A DNA stretch of 64,000 bases from the NCBI GenBank assembly GCA_019914945.1, contig CM034101.1, positions 13,775,188 through 13,839,187 of the forward strand. Direction: 5' to 3'. Shown piece after piece: positions 36,139 to 46,848 of this stretch. The stretch is from Typha latifolia (Eukaryota > Streptophyta > Magnoliopsida > Poales > Typhaceae). Each line of letters opens with the position of its first letter. The first letter of the stretch is position 1. The translations under genes were made by a program, and so were the position numbers. The notes beneath the pieces were generated by a model that was not told the DNA's origin, did not search any database, and saw nothing but the letters and a program-made list of their open reading frames with translations.

Positions 36139-37763
36139 TTAAATTTATATGTTAATTAATGTTATATTCTGCATCAGCTCTTGTACTTTTATAATATATA
36201 TTATTAAAGGTGGCTTCAAAGTTTCAATTTAAAAAAAGATATATTCTCTGTGAATCCCTGATACTAATGCAATGAGTTCATATTCTGTCTAATTCTTCAT
36301 AGCCCAAAAAAAAGTATGCCTTGGACATAAGACTTCTTTTTTTAAATAAGTGTATTATATGATTTTTTTTTCTCTTAGAATGATTTGTGTGAGATATAAT
36401 AATTTCTTTTTATGTCTTTGGCCGATCAACCTAAATTTGTTTTAAGATTTAAGAACATAATGGTATCCTACTAAATACTACCATGACTAAGATTCAAACT
36501 CAAAAACTTTTATGCAGTATAGCTTTCTTTAACCGACTAAGTACTATCTTATTAATGCTAATCTTTTTAATTTTTCTTTGATTAAAAACATAAAAGCATG
36601 CAATTAAATAATTCAGGAAAAAGAAAAAATATATTATTTTTTATTTAAATTTCAGGAGAAAAATAAAGAATGAATTTGCTAAAATTAGAATCTTAATTTC
36701 CATCCAATTCTAATGTTGGGGATTTCGAACTAGCTAGCGTATCCATTCCACCGAGTGTTTGAGACGATTTATTTTTTCTAACATAACCTTGACTTCTATG
36801 TTTTAGACAACTTTTAGTCTTGATTAGCTCGATCTGTAGATAAATTCCTCAAATTTTCGTTCTTTTATCCACGATATCCATGTCATATATAAACAGTACG
36901 GAGATTATTGGACGGAGAACTAAGGCTTGAGGAGAAAGAAAAATGTCGGCCAATGCTTGACTTGGAGTCAACCAGCCTAGGATTGACTTGGAGTCAACCG
37001 GACTTAATGACCACTTTCTCGGTGGTCATTAATAAGATTGGCTCATGAAATGGTTTTGAGTATAAAATTGTGGCTCAAAATGGACTCATTAAAATTATAA
37101 CTGAACTAGATCGATCATTTATAAAGATTTTTGAGCTGATAAATATATATAAAATATTACATATATATATTTATCAATATAATATAAATATGTAAACAAG
37201 TGTTTTTACAATTTAGATCGAAGATTTTTATCAAAAATTATAGCATTAAAATGCAGCAACCGTTTAAATTTATAGAAACATAGAAAAAATCGTTCGAATA
37301 TAACAACTATTAATTCGAATTTACAAAGATATATTCGAGCGTGGTCTGGCGACTTTTAAAATTATAATGGGTAGGGCCTGGCTTTTAATAGAGGAGTTAA
37401 GCTGTCAAAACTTTGAGATCTAGTGTTACAAAACTCCATCATTAGTCCTATTAATGACGTGGGGACTAACAATGTGAACCAGTCATGAATACTTGCCTTC
37501 CAAGTAGTTGACTCATTCTTGCTTAATCTTCTACTACTCTAGTTTAAAACTTTTCCTTCCTTTTTTTTTTCCACTAATAATTTCTAAACTTTTTGAAGGA
37601 AAGAAATTTTATCCTTGTCATATCTAAGAAATGCATGTTAATGAAAAGTCCTCCAGATTTAAATTCTCTCCGTGAGAAAACATAAAAGTATTATTTAATT
37701 TTCTCTTCTCTAGTTTTCAATTACTATCTTTCTCCTCCCCCTTTCTAGAATCCATGGAACTAA
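36139..37763. other. AT-rich spacer
   Basis: No coding region recognised between the third tandem WAK and the second Harbinger-like element. The first ~100 bases are probably 3' UTR. Confidence 0.5.
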
Positions 37764-38713
37764 GAGCATCTCCAAACGTGGCTCTGGAGCTAAAAATGGA
37801 GCAAGAGCCCAGTGCACTCCAATGCACCGGGCTTTATATATATTAAAATAATAATATAATATATATTATTATATTAGCTATTTTAAATTACTTAATATGT
37901 CATGTTAGCGTTATTATTTTTTAATAAAAAATATATGGTTAAAAAACTCTCATCGAGATCTTTAAAATAAGACTAATATTTATTAGTTTCAGAAGTAATT
38001 TTAAATTATTAATTTTTTAATTAAACGCATCGAAATTATATTATACAAAATAAACATCGAAATAAGCATTACATGTCATTAACTAAAAATATTAAAATTA
38101 CATTACATAAAATAAGTAGAAATTAACCAAACATAATAAAAATAATAAATGTTTAATATTCTAATAAGTCATCTAAGCCACCGGTTCCGTAGACACCGGT
38201 TCTGGTTCCGGTTTCATTTTTAATGTATTTCATATTTGATGTATTTCATATCTAATATATTTTAATATTTAATATTTATATTGGAAATAATTTTGAGTAA
38301 TTATATTTTAGGACACATAATTTATTAGACTCATTTTTATAAAAAATAAAAAATAAAAAAATTTAAAATTTAAATTAACTCAAAAATAATTTAATATTAG
38401 ACTTATTTTAAAGGTCTCGATGAGACCTTTCCAATGGTATTATTTTTGTTAAAAACCGATTAGTAAAACTAATTATATACTCAGTTTAATTAACTAAATT
38501 ATTTAATAAAGAATACAAATGAAATTAAAATTATTAAATGTAATAATTATTGGGTAATTTTGGTATTTCAAAAAGTTGAAATGACAAATGGAGCCGGGCT
38601 CCATTTTTATGGTGGGGCTCCAAACTCCAAATTTGGAGCTAGATTTAGAGCCTTATTGGAGCTGAACCGAGCTCCAAATTTAGATTTTAGAGCCCGGTTG
38701 GAATTGGAATGGC
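37764..38713. mobile_element. PIF/Harbinger-like non-autonomous element, copy 2 (inverted)
   Basis: Begins GAGCATCTCCAAACGTGG after TAA (37761-37763) and has CACCGGGCTTTATATA. Its interior is the reverse complement of copy 1, for example ACTCTCATCGAGATCTTT near 37945 against AAAGATCTCGATGAGAG near 26999. It closes with GAGCCCGGTTGG. The right end is worn and no TAA is clear there. Confidence 0.65.
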
Positions 38714-38770
38714 ATACAAAATAAACAACTTAAAAAACAATTGAAATTTAATTAGGTCATCTATTGGCCA

Positions 38771-38773
<3 letters not shown>

Positions 38774-38817
<44 letters not shown>
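38774..38817. repeat. (TA)n microsatellite
   Basis: About 22 TA units, 200 bases downstream (gene sense) of the chitinase stop codon. Confidence 0.95.
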
Positions 38818-38819
<2 letters not shown>

Positions 38820-39017
38820 GATCTTCTGATCTTAAAGATAAGAGTACTTGAACAGCAATTAGACACATCTTATTCTTGGTTTACACGCGTAAATACTAAA
38901 ATCCTAATGTCTGAGGACATACATATCCATCCTCATTAATTATTGGCAGCTAACAAACGAAAAAAAAAAACACATACAACGATCAGTGAGCAACGCTTCT
39001 AATCATCTAAGTCACCA

Positions 39018-40035
39018 CTAGCTAGCCAAGAGATCCTGCGCTTGCTGCTCATACTGAAAGCCATTGCCTGCCGAGTCATCCGCCGTCCACGCGAAGATCC
39101 CGGGAAGCTTCCCCTGCGACTTGAGCGAAGAGCACGCGTCGAAGAAGCCGTTCGCCGGCGTCAGCCCTCTATCCGTGCCGGTGGTGAAGCCGGCCAAGAC
39201 CTTCCCCCCGTTGTAGTTCGCGCTCTGCGTGTCGTAGTAGCCCAAGAACTGCGACACCGTCGTGCTCGAATCATACGCATAGAACTGGAAGTTGACGAAA
39301 TCTATCACGCTGCCATACTTGCTCCACAGGGTCTGGTAATGGCTCTGCACGTCGGCGCTGTCGAAGGGAGCTATCGAGGCGTACGATATCACGCCGCTGT
39401 TCTTTAGAGTGGAGATGAGTTGCCCAATGCACTCCGCGAATGTATCGGGATCGGATTGGAATTGCTCGTAGTTTACGTCGATGCCGTCGAGATTGTATTG
39501 CTGGATGATGCTTGTGAGGGAGGAGACCGCATTGCCAACCCAACTGTCTACGGATGAGGCGGTGAAGAGAACTGGGCTGTCGCTTATAGTGGAGCCACCA
39601 AGGCTAAGAGCAACCTGACAGAATATTATCAAGGATTAAAAACCGTCCTTCTTCTAATAATATTAGCTTATATTTATTTACTAATTCAAATCCATATTTT
39701 TAGCTTATATTAATTACCTTGACATTGCCATTGTTTTGTTTGATAGCAGCGACGTCAGCGGGGGAGAGGTTGTTGCTGTCCCAGAAGATACCGAACTGGC
39801 CTTCGGTGGGGGAGGGAGGAGAGGTGGAAGTGGTGTAGTCTATGGCGAAGGCGAGGATGAAGCGGAAGTCGACGTTAGGGTTAATGGGCACGTCGGTGAA
39901 CTTGACGTTCTTGAATAAAGCTCCGATGTATTCTTGGTATACATTGGAGTTCTGGGCTAGACTCGTTGGGAGGAGAAGAGCAAGGAGTTGGAAGAGGAGG
40001 AAGGAGGAGCGCAAGAACTTAGAGTTAGACTCCAT
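39018..40035 (-). CDS. Class III (GH18) chitinase, secreted
   Basis: Two exons, 40035-39718 and 39614-39018, join in phase 0 to give 304 residues, a normal length for GH18 class III plant chitinases. Residues 1-27 form a signal peptide (Leu-rich, ending SLAQ). The GH18 SxGG motif appears as VALSLGG (107-113). The active-site signature is LDGIDVNYE with Glu 156 as the likely proton donor. The third acidic position is Asn 154 where many chitinases have Asp, a substitution the GH18 pattern allows. It resembles the chitinases described from tulip, gladiolus and pineapple. The expected role is hydrolysis of chitin in the apoplast or vacuole, in defence or as storage protein. The first exon is rich in G/C compared with its surroundings. 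No lesions seen. Confidence 0.9.
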
Positions 40036-40126
40036 TGGAGAGGTTAACAGTAAAAAAGCTAGAGCTGATCACTGGTTTAATTGTACGTGTAATTGATGCG
40101 ATACAAGTGAAGCTAGAGAAGCCCAT

Positions 40127-40136
40127 CTATAAATAG
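40127..40136 (-). promoter_or_regulatory. Possible TATA box of the chitinase gene
   Basis: CTATTTATAG on the minus strand, about 95 bases before the start codon. The distance fits a plant TATA box with a short 5' UTR. Confidence 0.4.
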
Positions 40137-40139
40137 TAC

Positions 40140-42220
40140 TATCAACGAAGTAAACAAATGGAAATTAATCGAAGACGACTTTGAATCAGTCTCATTTGAC
40201 GGATCTTCAGATTTGTAAGGTTTAAACGTTTAATGTTTCAAGGCGCGTAGAAGACTTAGTGGATGGGTTAATATTTTTATTTAATCTATTACTGCTTGAC
40301 AGTTTGAATAAGTCAGTCATAGCTATGATCTATCTACATAAATGTAATTCTTTTGGCCGAATGAGTCAAGATATGTAGGATCATGTTGAGCTTAGGAATC
40401 TTACTAGAAGCAATCTTATTAGTCTTTTAAGAAAAACAGTGCTTAATTTTTATAGTTATTCAATAAAATACTAACATTTAATTTAGGTGGACATATATAA
40501 CCATTAAAATTAAATGCTCCGTCATGTATGATATTTTTATATTCAAATATGCAATCTTTCTGTTTCGCTATCATTTTTATATTTTTAGTCTCTTTTATTT
40601 AGAATTATTTTATTGCAATGCATGAGGATTTTGGATTTTTTTTTTTTTTTTTTTTTTGGGACCAAACTGAGCCTTCTCGGAAAATTTTATTTATCCAATA
40701 CGCCACCCAAATTCAATATATATAAAGGGAATGCAGAACTTGTCTGGCTTTATTTGTCTTTTATCTAATGAAGATGAGGAGAATATTTCTTTGATTTATA
40801 TTTGTCCAATTGATGTCTCAATCTGATAATAAATCTTTCTAATTTATCTGATTGTAACGTGATATTTATCATGCACTAATTGATCTAAATTATCCTATTT
40901 TACTTGATCCATACAATTGATCGGATAAACAAGAGAGGATTATAATGAGATAAATTATAAATATATCGGATTCAAATCTGATAAATATAAATCTAATCTG
41001 CATTTTATATTTGGTTAGTTTCCCAAGTAAAACGTTGAATGGGCCATGAGATGGCAGTTGACATATCTTAAATAGGACCATTTAGATAAATAAATTTAGG
41101 AGTAGACTATTTAAGTAAGTTTATGAGGAGAGGCTGGGCCATTTAGGTAAATAATTTTATGAAGAGACCTAATTTTTTTTATTAAAAATTTCTAAAACTC
41201 TTTGAAAGAAAGAAGAGATTTTTTAGATAATTGCCATTATATTCTTCTAATTATCATATTTGTCATCGAAATTATTAAGTTTTTTTTTTAAAATGTCATT
41301 CAGTTAATAGTAATCACAACTAAAAATGAATTTATATAAAGAAAAGATTATTATGATCTTGGATAAATTGGTTGAAAAGATATATAATGTTACCGGAGAT
41401 ATCGTAATACAAGAAAAAAGTATTCTTATATTTTTCTCAAAAAAATTATTTGGTGGTATATATTTTATGAAATAATGATATTTTAGTTATTTCATACGCT
41501 TTTATTCATTTTTACAACCATCTATTAGGAACATTTGATGAATATTTTATCAAAAACTAACAACAATTAGACCAAAACACCCTAACTATCCCACTTTTTC
41601 AATATATTTTATGGTGAAGTGTATTTTGGTCCATTACTATTAGACTTAAATGAAATTGATATGTGTTTCCTTTCAAACAATGGCGTAAACTAACTGAAGA
41701 AAGCAATTAGAGTAAATCCAAAGTTTTTAAGGGGGTAAGGGGCATTGTAATCGAAAAAGAAGGGGTTCGCAGTATAGTTTTCTGGGTATAAATATAATTA
41801 ACTCTTAGATTAATTATATTTGGATTTCAAAACTATAATCTATTTTCACATAAACTCTCTTATTTCTGAGGACAACTTGACCAACTACAGGCGTTAACTG
41901 AAAATATTAAATAATAATTATACTCCTAACTTTCTTTTATTCTTTTCCGTAACTAAACTAGCGTATATTAGCTAATATAAAAATAAATAATAGTTTAGAA
42001 GTTCTAGGTGGTCTTGCTGTAATTACAGCTAAACTTTTCTTATCTCCAAATGTAAAAAGAAAATCTTGACGACCACCTAATTTTAATTTCCAGCACAACT
42101 CTAGTTTCTAAAACTCTTTATTAAAAAGAAGTATATCTTATCTAATTTAGTTGCATATCTATAACTCCCTTCACATCTATAGTCTAGCGGTCATATCTTT
42201 ACTACGACCGAGTAGTAAGG
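40140..42220. other. AT-rich spacer
   Basis: Holds a run of about 23 T near 40636. No gene recognised. Confidence 0.5.
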
Positions 42221-42429
42221 GAACGTGGATAAGTTTACGATTAATTTGAAGTCGATCGGAAGTACCGAGATATTAATCTTTGGTGCCTAATTATAATCAG
42301 AATAGAACCATATTTCTCTCTCTCCATATATATATATATACACGCATATATTACTCTATCAAAACCGATAGCTTAAATTTTCTTCTTCTTCCTTTCTTTC
42401 TTCTTCTTCTTCCTCTTTCTCGCAAGAGT

Positions 42430-42723
42430 ATGAGGTTGTTACAAGTCATCATCCTGTTTTTCGTCAACCTATTGTTTCCCTTCTTCATCAGAGACCCATA
42501 CCATATCTTCGGACCCTTCGAGACCCCTATCCTCTTGGTAATATGGATTCTCTTGCTCTTTCTCTTGTATGGGTTCATGATCGTCGAAAAAGTACTTCTC
42601 TCTGGTAACGCCGAACCTCAAGAACAAAGAAGGCGGCATTCTATCAGGAGAGACGCGAATGAGGACAGTGCTGAAGGAGTTGGTAATGGTAGTGAGGAAG
42701 TTGAATGGGTGTTGATAGATTAG
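42430..42723 (+). CDS. Small membrane protein, 97 residues, unrecognised family
   Basis: The ORF starts MRLLQVIILFFVNLLFPFFI. It has a first hydrophobic stretch (3-20), a short polar part, a second longer one (about 31-50, PILLVIWILLLFLLYGFM), then a charged tail with RRRHSIRR and an acidic end (EEVEWVLID). I chose this Met, not the in-frame one at 42280, because similarity to the second copy at 44824 starts here and the added part is translated pyrimidine-rich leader. The upstream DNA is also shared with that copy from about 42224 (CGTGGATAAGTT, then GCCTAATTAT, then an AT-alternating run). Two membrane-compatible segments suggest a hairpin in a membrane. I do not know the family. Confidence 0.6.
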   Translation: MRLLQVIILFFVNLLFPFFIRDPYHIFGPFETPILLVIWILLLFLLYGFMIVEKVLLSGNAEPQEQRRRHSIRRDANEDSAEGVGNGSEEVEWVLID

Positions 42724-44620
42724 GGTCATATATATATCATGGAGAAAGATGGTCCACAAGAGTAGTATAATGTAAAGGTTAATTACTTAGGCTGCAGTAG
42801 GGCATCAATCTTTTCCTTATAGTGCATTAGTTTTATGGTCTCTAGCATTGTTTACGTAAAATTTGAGACTTTTGTGTATTGGTTTAATTTTCTCTCTGTG
42901 ATTAGTACTTGCATTATGATCATATAACTAATCTTGTATCACAGAAATCTTTTTCTTTTCTTGTTGAACAAAATAATTTTTTAAGAGAACCTCTTCTTTA
43001 TAATGTTGTTTGTTGTTGTCGTCGTCCTCTCAATTGCTTAGAAATATCATATTTAATGGATTAAATAAGTTAGACTTAAAAGAGTTACGCTAATTTCTTT
43101 TGGCCTGGGTCATACAAAAGTTGATATGATTCTACCCACGGAACTTTAATGGTTAATTTCGAATTTACGATCCAAACCCGATAATGTTAAACCTAAACTT
43201 ATTTAGAAGCTTCAATTTGGTGACCAATTTTCACAACATGAAATTTAAGACGTTGGCATTACATATAATGTAATAGAGCAGTGAACTATTCCTAAATCTA
43301 CTCTAAGGTTTTTTTTTTCAATTTACATGTATATGCATTAAACAACTTAACATGCTAGCTTAAAAATTTGTGAGAATTAAGTACCTTTGTATTAAAAATA
43401 CAAAGAAAGATTGACATTTTATTCGGCCCATGTCTATCTTTTAGACTCCTAAAATCGAAAAAAAGTTAGATATATAATAAAAATCTGCTAACAACTCCCT
43501 ATCTTATGGATTTAATTTGCTTTTTTTAAGATCCCCTTGATTAAACCGATGCTGGTGTTTCAAACTTGAAAATACTATGAATTTCTTTAACCAACTAAAC
43601 ACTATCCATTGCCACCTTATAGATTGATTTATTTTGGTCCAAACCCTATATTATCATTTTATTCAAAAAAATGTCTCTATCTTTTAAAACATTATCTATT
43701 TAATACCTTGGATTTAATTGAACTAATCTCATTTTAACATAGACTCTAAAAGGAAATGTTCGATCATATTCAATGTGATATTTTAAAAATTTGTGAGTTA
43801 TCCCATTGATTAATGCTTATAATGACCTCATATATAGTGGTTTTACCATCGCAATTATATAATTTTTAATTTTTCGGTTCTTCCTACTAATCTTGATGTT
43901 CTTTAATACTAATAATCCCTATGGTGTATTCAGATTATTATCTGGGAAACAGTATTTCAATAATTTGAGAACTATGATTATTAATATGCGATATTTCGAG
44001 CAAAACTTGATCATGAGCCAGCTTAACTAAATATACTATAAGACTCATAAAATAAGTATATAATATAAATAAATATTTTGTACATTATACTATACTTCTA
44101 GTATGTTTTAAAATTTTATTTAAATAGATTATTGTTATGCACTCTAATTTTATAAAGTTTATATTTTTTTAAAATATATAAAGATTTCAATTAGTTTATA
44201 TTTGTATAATATTCACATTTTAATAGTTAAATTAGATATATTTTAAGTTTGATTCAAAAAATAAATAAGATCTAGGCTTTAATTAATTAGGGCTTGAAAT
44301 AATTAACTCGTTTAGGAGTCAAATTTAAAATTATGTCGAATTAAAATTATTTTAATTTAAGCTTGATCATAAAATTTAGACTCCTATTTTCAATCCAAAC
44401 ACGTTCAAGCTCGGCTAGATTACAACGATACTATTAGTATGTTAATTGAATTAAGTTTTGCAAAAGGCATGGATTTTTTTTTTTTTTTTTTTTGGTTTTA
44501 AAAACTTCCCTAAAGATAACTCTCTATAACGCTTTTGTCTTAAATTTAAGAGATCATAAAACTCTTAGCAAGAACGAAATATATCTTTACTAAAGAATTT
44601 AACAGGAACAGAAGTTTGAG
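42724..44620. other. AT-rich spacer between the small membrane-protein copies
   Basis: Includes the 3' flank of the 97-residue ORF and a T-run at about 44470-44493. No gene recognised. Confidence 0.5.
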
Positions 44621-44823
44621 TAGAAGTAATCGTGGATAAGTTCACACTTATCTCCTCATGATGCCTAATTATTATCGGAAAATAAAAAGGGAGCATACCT
44701 ATCCCTATATATATATACACACACATACACATACACATACATATACACGTACACGTATATGCCTGAACCCTATCAAGATCAACAGTTGAGTTAAATTTCT
44801 CTGTCTTCTTCCACGTTCGAGTA

Positions 44824-44976
44824 ATGGAGTTGGTAAATCTCGTCACCTTGTTCTTCCTCAACCTTTGTCTTCCCTTGCTCATCGGTGGATCCTTGGAGAC
44901 CGTCATCTTCTTGGTATATTGGATTGTCTTGCTCTTGCATCTATGCATGATCTTCGATAACGATAAGAGATCATGA
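44824..44976 (+). CDS. Second, shorter copy of the small membrane protein (50 residues)
   Basis: The ORF reads MELVNLVTLFFLNLCLPLLI, a short linker with SLET, then VIFLVYWIVLLLHLCMIF and a polar end DNDKRS. It aligns with the 97-residue ORF at 42430 (LFF(V/L)NL..P, then (F)ETP/SLET, then I.LV.WI.LL), minus five residues in the linker and without the charged tail. Upstream similarity begins near 44631, 193 bases before the Met, against 206 in the other copy. Conservation of both leader and frame favours a real duplicated gene. A truncated copy losing function is the alternative. Confidence 0.5.
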   Translation: MELVNLVTLFFLNLCLPLLIGGSLETVIFLVYWIVLLLHLCMIFDNDKRS

Positions 44977-45715
44977 GATCAGGACGAGGCTGAGGGAAGA
45001 TCTTGTTCATTCTAGTGCATTATTTTATATTCTTTAATCAAATAGATTAGATAAAGTTTAATTGAGCCTTTTATATATGTACAAAAGACTAGCCTTTTAT
45101 ATGTTGCAGTACTCCTAAATTATTGAAGAAATTAATAGTTTCCTTTTTTTTTTCTTTTTATCTATACTGTCCGAGAAATACAAGGGAAATTTATAGTTGA
45201 CTCATTCGAGATGATATAAGATAAAATCAAATTAAATTGAAGCCAGAATCAAGTTTATTAGGTGGAAAGAGCAACTTCCACGCAGGTTTTTTCTTCAGGT
45301 GTATTTTAAAATAAAAAAGAAAAAGAAAAAGAAAATCAAAATTGGGTGCGGATTTATTCAACACGAAAAAGAAATGTAGAAATAATTAGTAGACGTCTTC
45401 CTTTCCGATCGATCTATTCCTCTTAGTGTAATTATTTTCTCCGTTCCTCCCGAAATTTCCTCCGTCACCCGGATATGAAGTCGCTCTCTCCTCTGGAAAA
45501 AGTTTGAGTTTTGGGTGGTTGGTTGCTGCCTGCTGGTGACTCCGATCTCTCTCAGAAACTCTTCGACATTGGACCCAATCTGAGAATTTTGGGGCGAAAG
45601 ATCCGATTTTTTGTACCTTTGATTGAAATCCTTAGTGGAGTGGAATTATCGGGTTTTCTGTTTCTAATTTTTGGTGGAATTGTGGGTTTTGGGATCTTTC
45701 TTCTGAGAGGTGTTG
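44977..45715. other. Spacer and 5' region of the XBAT35-like gene
   Basis: Base composition turns GC-richer and pyrimidine-rich from about 45400, as expected for a 5' UTR. An upstream ATG at 45511 opens a 76-codon frame running past the true start. It could be an upstream ORF. Confidence 0.45.
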
Positions 45716-46800
45716 ATGGGAGCGCTGCAATCCAAAGATGAGTTGCTCTACCATCAGGTTAGTTATGGAAACATTGAAGGGATTAGAGAGCTGCGTCGCC
45801 AAGGCGCCGGCTTGGAGGTAAGCAGATTCATGCCTTCCAAGTTTGGGGAGATTGGTTTTGAATTCGTTATTCTTCTTGGAGGTTTCAATGGATAGTTTCG
45901 ATTGGAAGGTTAAACATTGTGCAGTGGATGGATAGTGAAGGGAAGACGCCGCTTATTGTTGCATGCTTGAGCTCTGATCTTTTGGCTGTTGCAAAAGCTC
46001 TGATTGAGTTGGGTGCCGATGTGAATGCCTATCGCCCTGGTAAGAAGCCCAATCTGGTGAAGAATGCATTTGTTTATTTATTTTTATTTTTTTTGAACTG
46101 GTTTTCTAGTTGTTACGGTTCAAATTGGCTATGTGGATAAGAAAAATTCTGAATTTGTATGGTAAATATGGGAATGTTAACTAGTAGCATATCTGTGAAT
46201 TGTTTGCTCGTTGAGTTATGATGGAGACTAAGTTACATCTATGCAATTTTCATAGTGATAATAAAATCCCATAGGACTAACACCCGTGGGTAATTCATGG
46301 TTCTATGTCTAGAATAGTTTTTTATTTTTCAGACAGAAAAATCTCATGCATCCTGTTTCAGTGGATAACATCCTGATTTCTCCTCAACAGAGATTAAAAA
46401 AAGAAAACCTGAAATATCGAGTCTGCTGTAACTAGTTTGCCCTTCAATTTGTATGGTAGGTATGGGAAGGTTATGTAGTAGCATATCTGTGAATTGATTG
46501 CTGGTTAGTTATGATGGAGGCTGAGTTACATATATGCAAATTTCGTAGTGATAATAAAATTCCATAGGACTAATAACCATGGTCAGTTGATGGTTTTATG
46601 TCTAGAGTAGTTCTTTATTTTTCAGACAGCAAAATGTCATGCATCTTTTTTCATTAGAATACATCCTAAATTGCTCCTAAACAGAGAAGCAATTCTGCTC
46701 AAATATACGTCATCTGTTATGTGTTCATGATTCCAGATCCCTCCAATCTCTGTTTTCAGGAACATTAGCTTATACACAATTAATTTTCTGAGAGTTTCTT

Positions 46801-46848
<48 letters not shown>

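Noticed and set aside
42280..42429. Longer 147-residue start for the small membrane protein
   Set aside because: The added 50 residues translate a pyrimidine-rich leader, and the second copy's similarity as protein begins at the Met at 42430.
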